The position numbers and the translations under genes are program-made. Of a stretch of DNA of 64,000 bases, positions 11,801 to 22,158 are shown one piece after another. Source of the stretch: Hortaea werneckii (Eukaryota; Ascomycota; Dothideomycetes; Mycosphaerellales; Teratosphaeriaceae); contig JBAOKB010000035.1 in NCBI GenBank assembly GCA_037044905.1, positions 1-64,000 of the forward strand. The letters are read 5' to 3'. The notes under the pieces are model-generated. The model was not told the origin of the DNA and did not search any database. It worked only from the letters and a program-made list of their open reading frames with translations. Numbering within the stretch: the stretch's first letter is position 1; each line of letters starts with the position of its first letter.

Positions 11801-13347
11801 CTCTCCTAGCCTTTGCCTTGATGCTACCTTTGCAGTTCCCGCAAGCGATAGCCGTTAGCGGCAACCAGTCACGCCCGGATAGTACGATCACCAGGGTTGG
11901 TTTGCTGCTGCCTCGCATCTTCACAGGAATCGCAATGGGCTTCGCCAATATCAACCAGCTGCCCACTCTCCTTGACCTGTTCGGCAGCTCGCTCATGTCG
12001 GAAGCGCCACATCAGGAGTTCGTCAACAATGATGATGTGAGACGGCAAGGAGGCGGTGTCGGCATCTGGCTTGGGATCTGGTCCTTCTGCTTCGTCGGAT
12101 CCCTCTCCATCGGCTTCTGTATCGGTGCATGCATCATCGCCGGCCTCGATCCGAGCTGGGGCTTCTACATTGTCGTTATCCTCCTGGCGTTCTTCCTGCT
12201 GGTCAACGTCATCATCCCCGAGACCAGACGTGCTCCGTACAGACGCTCGATCGCACATTTCTTCGATGATGACGATCGGCTCCGCAGACGGGTCGCTCGA
12301 GGCGAAGTCAAATTGCACATCTCCAACGATGGACCTAAATGGTGGTTTCAAGAAGTCTGGGCGGGACTTGTCCTAACCAAACGCATGATCGGTCAACCTG
12401 GCTTCTTTGTTCTGGGCTCTTACATTGGCTGGATCTATGCCCAAGTGACCCTCGTCATCCTCTTTCTCGGCGCCCTGCTATCCCGAGATTATACCTGGCA
12501 GTCACAGTACGTCGGACTCGCTTCCCTCTCCCTCGCCATCGGAGCCTTCTTCGCCACGCCACTAGCCAAAGCCTCAATCTTCAGCCGAGCAAGATTCACC
12601 CCCCAGCGAACGGACAGCATGACGATGCGCGCCCCGCGGCTGACCTAGTCGTCCCACCTCGTGCGACGCTGCATCTTCACGCTCCTCTTACCCTTCGCCG
12701 CGCTAGCCTTCGCCCTCACCGCCTCCGGGGAATCCATCAGCTGGACGGCCCCCGTCCTCTTCACGGGCCTCATCGGCTTCCTCTCCTGCCTCGCCATGGC
12801 CGAATGCGTCGGCCTCATCATGGAAACCTTCGACACCTGCGACCTGCAACCGGGCGTCAACTCCAAGCACCGACTGAACTCGATGGCCGAAACGACCCGG
12901 CGCCGCCGCACCAACTACTCCTCCTTCCCCCGCGTCTGCGCCGGCTTCTTCGCCGCCCAGTCCCTAGGCTTCTTCCTCGCGGCTGCCGCTACCGGCGTCT
13001 CGGGCGATATCACCCGCGCCCTCGGCGCCCAAGTCGCCGTCTCTATCGTCGCGGCCATTCTACTCTTCGTGACGCTACTGTTCATGTTCATCATGTGGCG
13101 CTGGAAGGAAGTGCAAGTCATACCCAATAGCGTCTTTGGCGCCGCGACGCGGAAGGGGAGTACGGCGTGGAACAACACTGCTGCCGGAGGTACTGCTGTG
13201 GGAAGAGGAGCGGCTGATGATACCGACTGGAAGGCCGTCGTGATTGGGAACCCCTCGCAGAAAATGCGGAGGATCAATTTACTTGAGATGGGCAGCCAGA
13301 CGCGATGGACGGAGATCAGGAAATTGAACCGGCTTATGGGGAGATGA
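8841..13347 (+). pseudogene. 12-helix MFS-type membrane protein, interrupted by an in-frame TAG
   Basis: Exons 8841-11323, 11389-11545, 11605-11675 and 11727-13347. All three introns are GT-AG and keep the frame. If read through, the product is 1443 aa. A disordered Ser/Pro/Arg-rich cytosolic region (about 830 residues, including LYQPPSVESIVRDFAYND) precedes twelve hydrophobic segments. Typical blocks are KHISLREGQGFSLGRYHR, FWPLPLLHGRKPYTL and METFDTCDLQPG. Codon 1211 is TAG (12646-12648), just after helix 8. The same frame continues with SSHLVRR, helices 9-12 and a conserved-looking tail to TGA at 13345-13347. No second break is seen. TAG is one base from TGG (Trp), which I recall at this place in relatives. 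The substrate is unknown; some relatives are labelled polyamine-type transporters. It may be a young pseudogene, a rare allele, a sequence error, or a gene rescued by readthrough or editing. Confidence 0.8.
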
Positions 13348-13817
13348 TACGGTTGAGAGTAAAAGCACAGTCTCCCAAGGACCTCTTGGGCAGGTGAGCT
13401 TTTTGGGGGTGGGTCATATGTAGCCTTTTTCTCACTATGAACCTAACTTCACTCTTTCCTCGGTGAAAAAGCGCAAGCTACTTTGCACCAAAAATTGTAT
13501 TTATATGCAGTATTTTTACATACAGGATCCCAACTCCTGAGGGGGAAAAAGCCGAGCTTGTGGGTATCAATGATGTGAGCTTCCGGTAGTATAACGCCAT
13601 ATGAGTATAAACCTTCGCTCGTCCGTCCCTTTTTATATAGTCATCCCGATAAATCTTTCAGCCGAGAGAGAAAGAGCAAAATGATGTATGTGACGTGTTC
13701 TTCGTAGCCATTCGCCAGGTTCTGATAGCTGTGAACCCTGTTGGCAGAATTCTGTAACATATGTGTCGTAAGTAGCGCATTTCTAAGCAGTGTTGTAATT
13801 ATGGCGCCTCGCTGCGC
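13348..13817. other. Gap: convergent 3' region
   Basis: AT-richer stretch between two convergent genes. I see nothing beyond likely 3' untranslated sequence. Confidence 0.5.
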
Positions 13818-16800
13818 TTAGCTCGGGTTCCTCGTGACACCGAAGAGGTACGCGAGGTCCTGGACGTTCAGACGCGAGAGACTCTTCCCAGCCGCTTCGT
13901 CCAACGCCTCACCGACAAACTCCCGCTTCCTCTCCTGGATCTCCATGATCCTGTCTTCGACCGTATTTTGGATCAGCAGCTTATGGACCTGCACGGGGCG
14001 AGTCTGGCCTAGACGGTGCGAACGGTCAATCGCTTGCTCTTCGATGAAGGGGTTCCAGAAGGGATCCATGATGATAACTTGACTGGCCATGTTTAGGTTC
14101 AGGCCAGCGTTGCCGGCTTTGAGTGAGACGAGCATGATGCGCACGTCCTGCTGCGAACGGAAGTCGTCTACGGCGTCCTCGCGCAGCTTAGCATTCATGC
14201 TGCCGTCGTACCGACGGTAACCCCAGCCGCGCTCATCGATCGGGATCTCCAGAAGGTCGAGCAAGGTAGTCCATTGGGAGAAGATCAGGACCTTTTCGCC
14301 TTCAACCTTAACATCCATGATAGCCGTGAGAATTTCCAGCGTCTTCTCAATCTTGGCCGAAGAGACCCAAGTCTCTCGCAGCTGGCGAAGGTACTTTTTG
14401 CGAAACGTTGCGTTGCGAGCGCCAAGCGTCTTCAAGTCTGCCAGCGTGACGTTCTTCTTGGATTTCGCCTTCTCTTTTCCTTTTGCCTTCTTCGATTTCT
14501 TGCCCTTCTTTGACTTGCCTGAAGCCTTGCGAGAGCGGGCCTTGTTTCCTGCTGCGTCTGAAGGACCAGCGCTTGAGAGATCCGCTTCGTCATCGTCGTT
14601 AGCAATCACAAAGCCCCTCAAGTTGCCGCGCTCGTCGACGTCGTCAGCACCCTCGTCGTCTGATTCCGTTTCCGACTCGCTCTCAGACCCACTCTCGTCA
14701 TCCTCATTATCTTTTTTGTCGTCATCGTCAAGAATATCCATTTCTTTGCGTTCGTCTTCCGTCAGCAGCTCTGGCTGATGCACTCTCTTGAAGTTCTTAA
14801 GGTCCGTGATTCGTTTCTTGTGAATGGGTCCACGGCAAGTCGGACATCTGGCGGCTGCTCCATCGCCATCGTCAGCACCTGCAGCAATAGCGTTCGACGA
14901 ATCAGTAATCCGCGAAAAGCACTCCAAACAGGCGTCGTGACCGCAAGGAATGAAAATAGCTGGATCAGGCGCAGCATCAAAGCAGATGGAGCAGTCAAAG
15001 TTGCCCTCTTTCTCGCGGATGCGTGCTACGACCTGGGGATCGAGTTGCTTTGCCATTTCTAGCATTTCGTCCTGCTTCATGTCTGCCACACCTGCCACGC
15101 CATAATCTTTGATGAGGTAAGGATGGCAGCACGCTTGGCGCAAACGAAGCAGGAGGACGAGGATAGCCGAGTACTGCTTACCCACAGTACCTTCAGAGTA
15201 GTACTTCTCGAATTGAAGTCTAGTGCCTTTTTCCAGATGCTCGTAGAAATCGCGCTCACCTTCGTCAAACTCAGGATTGTCGACAGCCGCAGTACGGTCG
15301 GGCAAGACTAGAATAGGCTGGCCTTCGAAAGTGCTCTGTTTTGTTCGACGGATCATAATTGCCTTGATCAGCGTTTGCAGCTTCCTCATTGCCGATTCTC
15401 TCAGAACCTCCGAACCCTTTTTCAATGGGCCTGAAAAGTCAGTCCTGAACTTCTCCCATCTATGATAAGGTCTAATTTGTAGGAAGTGTACAAGCGAAAA
15501 GAGTTCGTCGACGTGATTCATCATCGGTGTGCCAGTCATGCAGAAGCGATATTGCGCGTTTAGCTGAAATGCGGCCCTTGCGGTTGCCGTTGAGCGATTT
15601 TTAATGCACTGCGCTTCGTCTAGAATCACTCTGTACCAATGTGCATCTGGGCCGATGAGGGCGCACTTCTCATGTGGGTACGGGCGCGCATCGGGATCAT
15701 TCTTCTGACGCAGAGTGAACTTTTCCATTTTCTTCAGCTCCGAAGCGAGACTGCCATAGGTAGTCAAGACTACATCATAGACGCGGAGGTCTTTGAAGTC
15801 TTTCTTTTTCGCCGACCCGTGATGAATGAAGACACTCATGGAATGTCGAGGGCCAGTCTTGATCTTCGACTGGATCTCTTGCTTCCACTGTCTCATGAGC
15901 GCCACCGGGGCGACTATTAGCGTCGTCTTGAGCCTGGGGTCCTCGGAACGCCGCGTCGCCATCAATGAGAGCATCTGGATAGTCTTGCCAAGGCCCATGT
16001 CGTCGGCCAGGACACCGCCTTTGTTGGTTCCCTCTTCGCAATTCTTCAGCCAGGTCAAGCCCATTTCCTGGTATTTGTGAAGCTTGACCGCCATTGCTTC
16101 CGGCGTGTGCACTCGTAGATGTTCCGGGAGCTCCTCATCTGGCCTAATGTTGTTCAAGAGCGCGTTGATTTCCTCTTTTGTCCTGGTTGGATCCATGTCG
16201 GCAATGGCGTCGTAGCGACTATTGTACAGGTCTTCAAATCCAGAATATGCATGCTGGCCCAATGGACTCGGGCGCATACCTCCGAAAAGTATATCGTCAT
16301 CAAGTGAGAAGGGATCGATGCTAGAGCCGGTGCCCCCTGAGCGCCCTCCGTTGATCAGGTAATTCGCCTCTTCGATGTTGCTGCCGTAGCCTTTATAGCC
16401 GGGGTGACCATTGTAGCCGCTGTAGCCATTGTGGCCTCTCATGGCAGACTGCGCGTCCCAGTAGCTGTTGCTATTGAGTGTGCCGTAGCTGGGGTACGAA
16501 GGCGTCGCTGTACTGTATACAGGCTGAGGCATTTGACTTGGTGTAGATGAGACTGGAAAGGAACCTGGCATAGGGTATCTAGGAGGTCCGCCATACCCAC
16601 CATAAGCTGGCCGAGGAGTACGAGCACTAGGCGTAAACCTGGCTGGTGCAATCTCCGACACGTCTTCGTCATCGTCGTCATCGTCTCCAGTGAGGTCAAT
16701 AACGCCACCATTGTATGGGCGCGGTCTCTGCGGCAACTGCTGCGATGAGGATGGGCCCGGCTCCGACTTGATTGATCGCTCAGGTTGGAATCGCTGCGAA

Positions 16801-17546
16801 GGAACTTGTGGTGGCGCTTTGAAAGTGGCCCTAGCTGGCTGATTTTGTGATGCAGAAGGATAAAAGGGAGAGGGTTGTCGCGATTCGCTGTGCTCTCGCT
16901 TGACTGAGGGCGGCCTCATGAATGCGCCGTTGTGTCCGATAGTCGTTTGAACACCTGGGCGCGACGAAGAAGCAAAGGTCGAGGCTGGTCGCGACTGCGG
17001 CTGGCTTAGACTCTGTGCCAATGCTCTGTCCGCCTCCTCGGCATCCCTCTTTCGCTTCATTGATGCCTCATATTGAGTCTGTCGTTGTCTGACACGATCT
17101 TCAGATCCATTGCTACGGCCAGGAAAGAATATGGGCTCGTCAGAGTCTTGCGAAGATGTTGGCGTCCCGACGGTGGAGGGATCTGGTGTGGGTCGCTTCG
17201 AAGGCTGACCATAACTGTCGAGCCCCAGACCCCGCTTAATACCTTGAGCTTGCGGAGCAGCAAGATAGCCTTGGCCACTATGAGAAGGCTGCCTATTCAT
17301 TGTGGGATTTTGAAAACCGTTGGGTTGGTCTGCCGTGCCATCCGAGCCCCAATGGGGTGATGTCTCTTGTTCTTCATACCTGGTCTGTAGCCACTCTTTC
17401 AGCTCACGCTTGGTGTTCTCATGCCCGTCGAGCGTTTCTCGATAATCATCGGCTTCGGGGTCGAGCGTGGAGATAAGGTGGTCCATGAAATCGAGTTCAT
17501 CCTGGATCTCCTCGATCGAGGCGTTTGGAGGAAGATCCACAGGCAT
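13818..17546 (-). CDS. SNF2-family ATPase with inserted RING finger (Uls1/Rrp2-like)
   Basis: Intronless, 1242 aa from the ATG at 17546 (MPVDLPPNAS). The frame is open further upstream but has no ATG there. A disordered first half carries a SUMO-interaction motif, VIDLT at 282-286, followed by an acidic run. Next come the SNF2 domain with Walker A (DMGLGKT, 516-522), the DEAQ box (643-646) and TGTPMMN. A C3HC4 RING follows at about 852-904 (CSICFD, CGHDACLECF, CPTCRGP), then a Lys/acidic linker and helicase C (IFSQWTTLLDLL, FWNPFIEEQAIDRSHRLGQ). The SNF2-RING-HelC order with a SIM matches yeast Uls1 and S. pombe Rrp1/Rrp2. These are nuclear translocases/ubiquitin ligases acting on SUMO-modified chromatin proteins. 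Rad5/Rad16 types are less likely: I see no HIRAN domain. Confidence 0.88.
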   Translation of the reverse strand: MPVDLPPNASIEEIQDELDFMDHLISTLDPEADDYRETLDGHENTKRELKEWLQTRYEEQETSPHWGSDGTADQPNGFQNPTMNRQPSHSGQGYLAAPQAQGIKRGLGLDSYGQPSKRPTPDPSTVGTPTSSQDSDEPIFFPGRSNGSEDRVRQRQTQYEASMKRKRDAEEADRALAQSLSQPQSRPASTFASSSRPGVQTTIGHNGAFMRPPSVKREHSESRQPSPFYPSASQNQPARATFKAPPQVPSQRFQPERSIKSEPGPSSSQQLPQRPRPYNGGVIDLTGDDDDDDEDVSEIAPARFTPSARTPRPAYGGYGGPPRYPMPGSFPVSSTPSQMPQPVYSTATPSYPSYGTLNSNSYWDAQSAMRGHNGYSGYNGHPGYKGYGSNIEEANYLINGGRSGGTGSSIDPFSLDDDILFGGMRPSPLGQHAYSGFEDLYNSRYDAIADMDPTRTKEEINALLNNIRPDEELPEHLRVHTPEAMAVKLHKYQEMGLTWLKNCEEGTNKGGVLADDMGLGKTIQMLSLMATRRSEDPRLKTTLIVAPVALMRQWKQEIQSKIKTGPRHSMSVFIHHGSAKKKDFKDLRVYDVVLTTYGSLASELKKMEKFTLRQKNDPDARPYPHEKCALIGPDAHWYRVILDEAQCIKNRSTATARAAFQLNAQYRFCMTGTPMMNHVDELFSLVHFLQIRPYHRWEKFRTDFSGPLKKGSEVLRESAMRKLQTLIKAIMIRRTKQSTFEGQPILVLPDRTAAVDNPEFDEGERDFYEHLEKGTRLQFEKYYSEGTVGKQYSAILVLLLRLRQACCHPYLIKDYGVAGVADMKQDEMLEMAKQLDPQVVARIREKEGNFDCSICFDAAPDPAIFIPCGHDACLECFSRITDSSNAIAAGADDGDGAAARCPTCRGPIHKKRITDLKNFKRVHQPELLTEDERKEMDILDDDDKKDNEDDESGSESESETESDDEGADDVDERGNLRGFVIANDDDEADLSSAGPSDAAGNKARSRKASGKSKKGKKSKKAKGKEKAKSKKNVTLADLKTLGARNATFRKKYLRQLRETWVSSAKIEKTLEILTAIMDVKVEGEKVLIFSQWTTLLDLLEIPIDERGWGYRRYDGSMNAKLREDAVDDFRSQQDVRIMLVSLKAGNAGLNLNMASQVIIMDPFWNPFIEEQAIDRSHRLGQTRPVQVHKLLIQNTVEDRIMEIQERKREFVGEALDEAAGKSLSRLNVQDLAYLFGVTRNPS

Positions 17547-18672
17547 TCTGAAGTATAAATTTGCCTCTCGACACGTGGTGGTGCAGTAAAGATCTCTGGC
17601 GGCGGCTGTGATACCGGAAATCTTCACTGATACAGATCGCCCATGTCGAGGCAACTCCGCGACACGCTGGCTGGACGAGTCTCCCCGCTTTGCATTGAAC
17701 GGCTATTAGTCTTGGTTACGCGCTCGCAACTATCAAAGTCCTTATGGGAGGATGATTCGCAGTCCAAGTGTAAGCTCAACTTCTCGAGTCGTCGAGTCCA
17801 GCTCTCCTTCACTGATGAAACCTCGAACGTGAAGCTTTGCGACGCGTTAGTTTCAGGCAGAACTGGCCTGTGCGCTGCAGTGACGTTCAGCGGGCGCAGC
17901 CGAATATGGGGAAACAGATAAGATATCTCCACTGATAAGAATCGCCATCTTCTTTAATGCCATCGATCCTCATGGTAAAATCCCCAAAGTAGGGTGTCGT
18001 TGTTCTCTAAATTGAAATCATTTCACTCACGCTGACTTTTGTGTAGAAGATCTCAGGCCACTCATGACTCGACCCTCTCCTTGCCTGGGCAGCTCCGCCT
18101 AGTGAATCTAGGTAATTACGAAGATAAACGAGCGAAATAGAAAGATGTAGACATGCTTATGGAAGCCATGCGCAGATTGACGATCGACGATACAAGTCGT
18201 GCACGTCTGCGATGGTAGCTCGAATGCATTCATATCATTCCCGCCATTACACCAAGCTGACAGTGCACATCCCTGAAGATTGGTGGTATTCGACCCTTGA
18301 TTGCCCCAGTCAGGAACAGTGAAGCAGTTACAGATCAGACGGTACTGCATGTACCACAAGTTTCGACCTCTGTCTTTACAATCGTTCGGATGTCTAATAG
18401 CATAGAAGTCTCAAACACCACTTCTTTGGCCTTAAGATACTGCTTGCGAATAGCGCCCAAACGAGCTAGAGGTTAAGGATTGTCAGAAGAAGCGCTGGTT
18501 TAGCTTTGTTGCACGGGCTATGGCGTACAATCAAAACAACGTTCGCGATAATGATTCGAATAACTGCGATCGCATGGTGGAGCGAGATTAGGGAATACTC
18601 TGAAGACTTGAAACAGCCCATGCGCCAGGCATTGCCTACTAACTACAAACTATGCATTACTAAAGTCATCAT
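17547..18672. other. Gap of 1.1 kb
   Basis: Upstream region of the SNF2/RING gene and 3' region of the thiolase gene. The short open frames (17624-17932 minus, 18108-18359 minus, 18506-18811 plus) show no recognisable features. I see no gene. Confidence 0.45.
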
Positions 18673-19917
18673 CTACTCGGCGACCCAAACCGCAGCCATA
18701 CCCATCCCCGTACCGACACACATACTAGTCACACCGATCTTCTTATTCGTCCTCTTCAGCTCATACAGAAGCGTGCTAACCTGTCGTGCGCCCGTGCAAC
18801 CCAACGGGTGACCGAAAGCGATAGCGCCGCCCTTGGGATTGATCTTCTCCATTGGGAGACCCAGCTCGTTCGCGCACCACAGGCACTGGGATGCGAACGC
18901 CTCGTTGATCTCGTAGATATCGACGTCGTTCTTGCTTACGCCGGCTTTCTCAAGCGCGACGGGGATGGCTTTCCAGGGCCCGATGCCCATAAGGAGCGGT
19001 GGTACTCCGACGACTGATGCGGCGACGTACTTGCCCAGGATCTTCTGTCCGAGACGCTCGGCGGTGCTGCGCTTCATGAGCAGGACTGCGGCCGCGCCGT
19101 CTGAGATCTGCGAAGCGTTGCCGGCGTGGATCGAGCCGTTCTTCGCAAAGGCGGGCTTGATCTTGCCGAGGCTCTCTTCGGTCACTTCACGTACACCGTC
19201 GTCGGCGCTCACCGTGACTTCCTTCTCTTCTCCTGACTTTGGGTCCGTCCACTTGACCTTCATGGGCACGATTTCGTCGTTGAAGAGCCCCTGCTTCTGC
19301 GCAACTCCCGCCTTGCGGTAGCTATCAGCTGCGAACTTGTCCTGGTCCTTGCGACTGATGTTTCTGTCTTTGGCCATGTTCTCGCTCAGCATACCCATGG
19401 GTACCTTGCACTCGGCTGCCGTCTCGTGATTCTCGAGCAGGTCGGAGAACTCGGAGACGGCTTGGGGACCGTACTGAGTGCTCATGCTCTCCACGCCCGC
19501 ACCGACGCCGACGTCGATCATGCCAGTGCGGATCGCGTTAGCGATGTCCACGCATGCTGCCAGGCCCGAGCTGCACTGTCTGTTCAAGCTCTTGACTGCG
19601 GTACTCTCTGGGAAGCCGGCCGCGAGCGCAGCGGCTCTGTATTCGGTCGCGCCGCCACCTGGGGCCAACACACAGCCTACGGCGATGTCTTCTACGAGCT
19701 TGGGGTCGATTCCCGACCTCTGAATCAGGCCAGTGAAAGCGCCGTGCAGCAGATCCGCCGCCGCGGTGTCCTTGAAGCCGCCCTTGCCTCCCTTCGTAAT
19801 TGCGGTGCGGAGGGCGGTGGTGACGACGACATCGTCGGGATGTTTCTCTGTAAGACCAGCGGCTCCAGTGGCGTTCATGTGCCCAGCTACTTGTGAGATA
19901 CGGCCTTGTGCGGACAT
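18673..19917 (-). CDS. POT1: Peroxisomal 3-ketoacyl-CoA thiolase
   Basis: Intronless, 414 aa, ATG at 19917 and TAG at 18673-18675. It catalyses the last step of beta-oxidation, the CoA-dependent cleavage of 3-ketoacyl-CoA to acetyl-CoA. The catalytic residues are visible: C115 (NRQCSSGLAA), H370 (AFGHPLGCTGAR) and C400 (SMCVGTGMG). Residues 6-14, RISQVAGHM, fit the peroxisomal targeting signal 2 pattern except that the last residue is Met. This, and the absence of a mitochondrial presequence, argues for the peroxisomal enzyme rather than the mitochondrial or cytosolic acetoacetyl-CoA thiolase. A CCTCGG element lies 177 bp upstream. Confidence 0.93.
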   Translation of the reverse strand: MSAQGRISQVAGHMNATGAAGLTEKHPDDVVVTTALRTAITKGGKGGFKDTAAADLLHGAFTGLIQRSGIDPKLVEDIAVGCVLAPGGGATEYRAAALAAGFPESTAVKSLNRQCSSGLAACVDIANAIRTGMIDVGVGAGVESMSTQYGPQAVSEFSDLLENHETAAECKVPMGMLSENMAKDRNISRKDQDKFAADSYRKAGVAQKQGLFNDEIVPMKVKWTDPKSGEEKEVTVSADDGVREVTEESLGKIKPAFAKNGSIHAGNASQISDGAAAVLLMKRSTAERLGQKILGKYVAASVVGVPPLLMGIGPWKAIPVALEKAGVSKNDVDIYEINEAFASQCLWCANELGLPMEKINPKGGAIAFGHPLGCTGARQVSTLLYELKRTNKKIGVTSMCVGTGMGMAAVWVAE

Positions 19918-20093
19918 ATTGGCGGGCTTGCTGGATTAAGAGAAGGTGGTTGTAGGGGATGATAGAGTAAATGGAGAGGAGATAGCAGTTGTGATGGGGT
20001 GAGAAAGGCCTACCACGTTCTTTTGATCAACTACCTACACCACAAGACAGAACACCTAGGCTCGGTCGTCAGCAATAGTGAGCACTCCATGTG

Positions 20094-20099
20094 CCTCGG
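20094..20099 (+). promoter_or_regulatory. Candidate FarA/FarB (CCTCGG) element upstream of thiolase
   Basis: CCTCGG is the published core site of the fungal fatty-acid regulators FarA/FarB. It lies 177 bp upstream of the thiolase ATG. A 6-mer can occur by chance, so this is only suggestive. Confidence 0.35.
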
Positions 20100-20290
20100 T
20101 ACAAAGCAAGCTAGAGCACTAGGATCCCTCGAGAGCAAGCTCAAAGATAGCGCCTCGCTTGCTTAGTAAGCTCTTTCTTTTTTTTTAACCTTTTAATTAG
20201 TATTTTAGCGATTAATAAACAGATGTTAAGATTAGTTTCTAGACTAATAGTAATTAGTAGGTATAATAATAATAATATTTATATATAACT

Positions 20291-20596
<306 letters not shown>

Positions 20597-20607
20597 GAAT
20601 TTAACCA

Positions 20608-20686
20608 AGAGCGGAATACGCGTATACTTCGACCGAGTGCGGAACTAGTCCGCTCTCGGTCGAAGTATGCGCTTACATTCCGCTCT
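20608..20686. repeat. Long imperfect inverted repeat
   Basis: The inner arms are 19 bp (20625-20643 and 20649-20667) with one mismatch around a 5-base loop. Outer arms AGAGCGGAAT / ATTCCGCTCT extend the palindrome to 79 bp with a small bulge. A further partial copy, CTCGGTCGAA, follows at 20685-20694. No coding capacity. It may be a terminal part of a small non-autonomous element or a hairpin-forming satellite. Confidence 0.8.
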
Positions 20687-20770
20687 CGGTCGAAATTCGT
20701 CCGTTTACGTAGATTTTTGTGCACCAATTAGAGTAGAGCTTGGCGTGGACCCTGTAAAGTTTTCTATTGT

Positions 20771-20818
20771 AATATAGGCCTCGCAAGCTCGGCAAATATA
20801 GGCCTCGCAAGCTCGGCA
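20771..20818 (+). repeat. Perfect 24-bp tandem duplication
   Basis: Two identical adjacent copies of a 24-bp unit beginning AATATAGGCC and ending GCTCGGCA. It is the last element of the repeat island. Confidence 0.9.
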
Positions 20819-22158
20819 ATAATTGGCTTTCACAAGACATGCACTGACTTCATCGAGCCGGATGCAGCCGAGACAATTTCACATGAATTTGCGCTTGGAC
20901 CAAGAGCCCCAAAATCACGTGCATTACAGATCACATGACTATTGAGAAGCCTCAGGCAGAAGACGCCAATGTCCGGCGGGGGCGGCCGTCCTCCAGCTGC
21001 TTCTTCAAGGCAACCGAGTGAGCCGAGCTCCCGCGCCAGCCTTGCCAACCACACTTCCAACCGCTTCCGCGCCTTCCTGCTGCGTCCTTCCCGCCGCGCT
21101 CCATTAATCGCCTCCACGGACTCCACTTCCATGAAGGGACCCTCCCACCGGTGCTCCGACGAAGTACAGTAGTAGGGCCAAGCATGACCGTCTCGCTTTT
21201 CTCTCGGATCTAGCAACGGGACCAGCGATACGCTTCCTTGTTGCTTACTGTGGCGCATTTAGTCTTGGAATAAGCGAATTGCCCCGTCTGCTGATGATGG
21301 GTCTGATGGAGCATTCGGTATCTTCAGGCGGGCCCTGCGGCCACATGGCTCCAAGGACGCTGGGCTAGTGACCACGGCTTGATCCTGCTGACATGACAGC
21401 ATGATGTGCTGATGGTCCTGTTGACCGCTTGCTTTCTCGACTCATGTTTTCTTGCGCTCTTCTCCGCCGTTGACAGATGGCTGTCCTCGGCGATTCGTCT
21501 GATATCTGGCTGCGGCGCCAAAGGCAGTAACTCGCTACTACCTACTAGGACCTTCCGCTGAGTTTAAGCGCGTATCATTGGCGTCGCGCCGACATGTCGC
21601 ATGCCGGTGACGTCGCGCCGGACACCAATAAGCGAGCCCGGCATCCTTCGCGATCCTTTGCAAGTGGAGTCGCTGCTTGTTGATCCTACTGAAACGACCT
21701 TTACGGTCTCATGTACAGTAGCCGTGATACCTCCTAGTAATGACCCGGGACCAACTCCTAGTAACGTCCCCGGTATCCGAAACAGCAATATGCCAATGGC
21801 GCGAAGGTAGGTCTTCCGAACAACCGAACGGCGCTTAAAATGTTGGTGGTATCCACGCGGCGCGCCACGACACAGACAGATACTTCTCCATACTTGGGAA
21901 GGACGGTGAGATGTGGCGTACGTGCCATTTACTCATATTTTCGTGGCTCCCGCGGGCTCGGACGGGCCAAGAGCTCCTTCCTTTCCTCAAGTCACGGCGG
22001 CCAAAGAAAACCGTCCAAAGCAACACAGGTCCATGTAGTGCGAGAACGCTTTACCGAAGCGTCAAGACATCTGGACATCGATTTGTCTTGTGCCCTTCGG
22101 CGGAGGGTAACTGCCAAGTGTGGTCAACGTACCTTCACTCGCGCACACTCACGACAGA

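Noticed and set aside
12641..12648. CTGACCTAG read as branch point plus 3' splice site, making the MFS stop part of an intron
   Set aside because: The branch A would be only four bases from the AG, and the sequence upstream encodes hydrophobic and family-like segments, so no donor fits without deleting them.
17547..17654. Extended N-terminus of the SNF2/RING protein
   Set aside because: The extension begins at TTG, has no ATG and does not look like the disordered region that follows.
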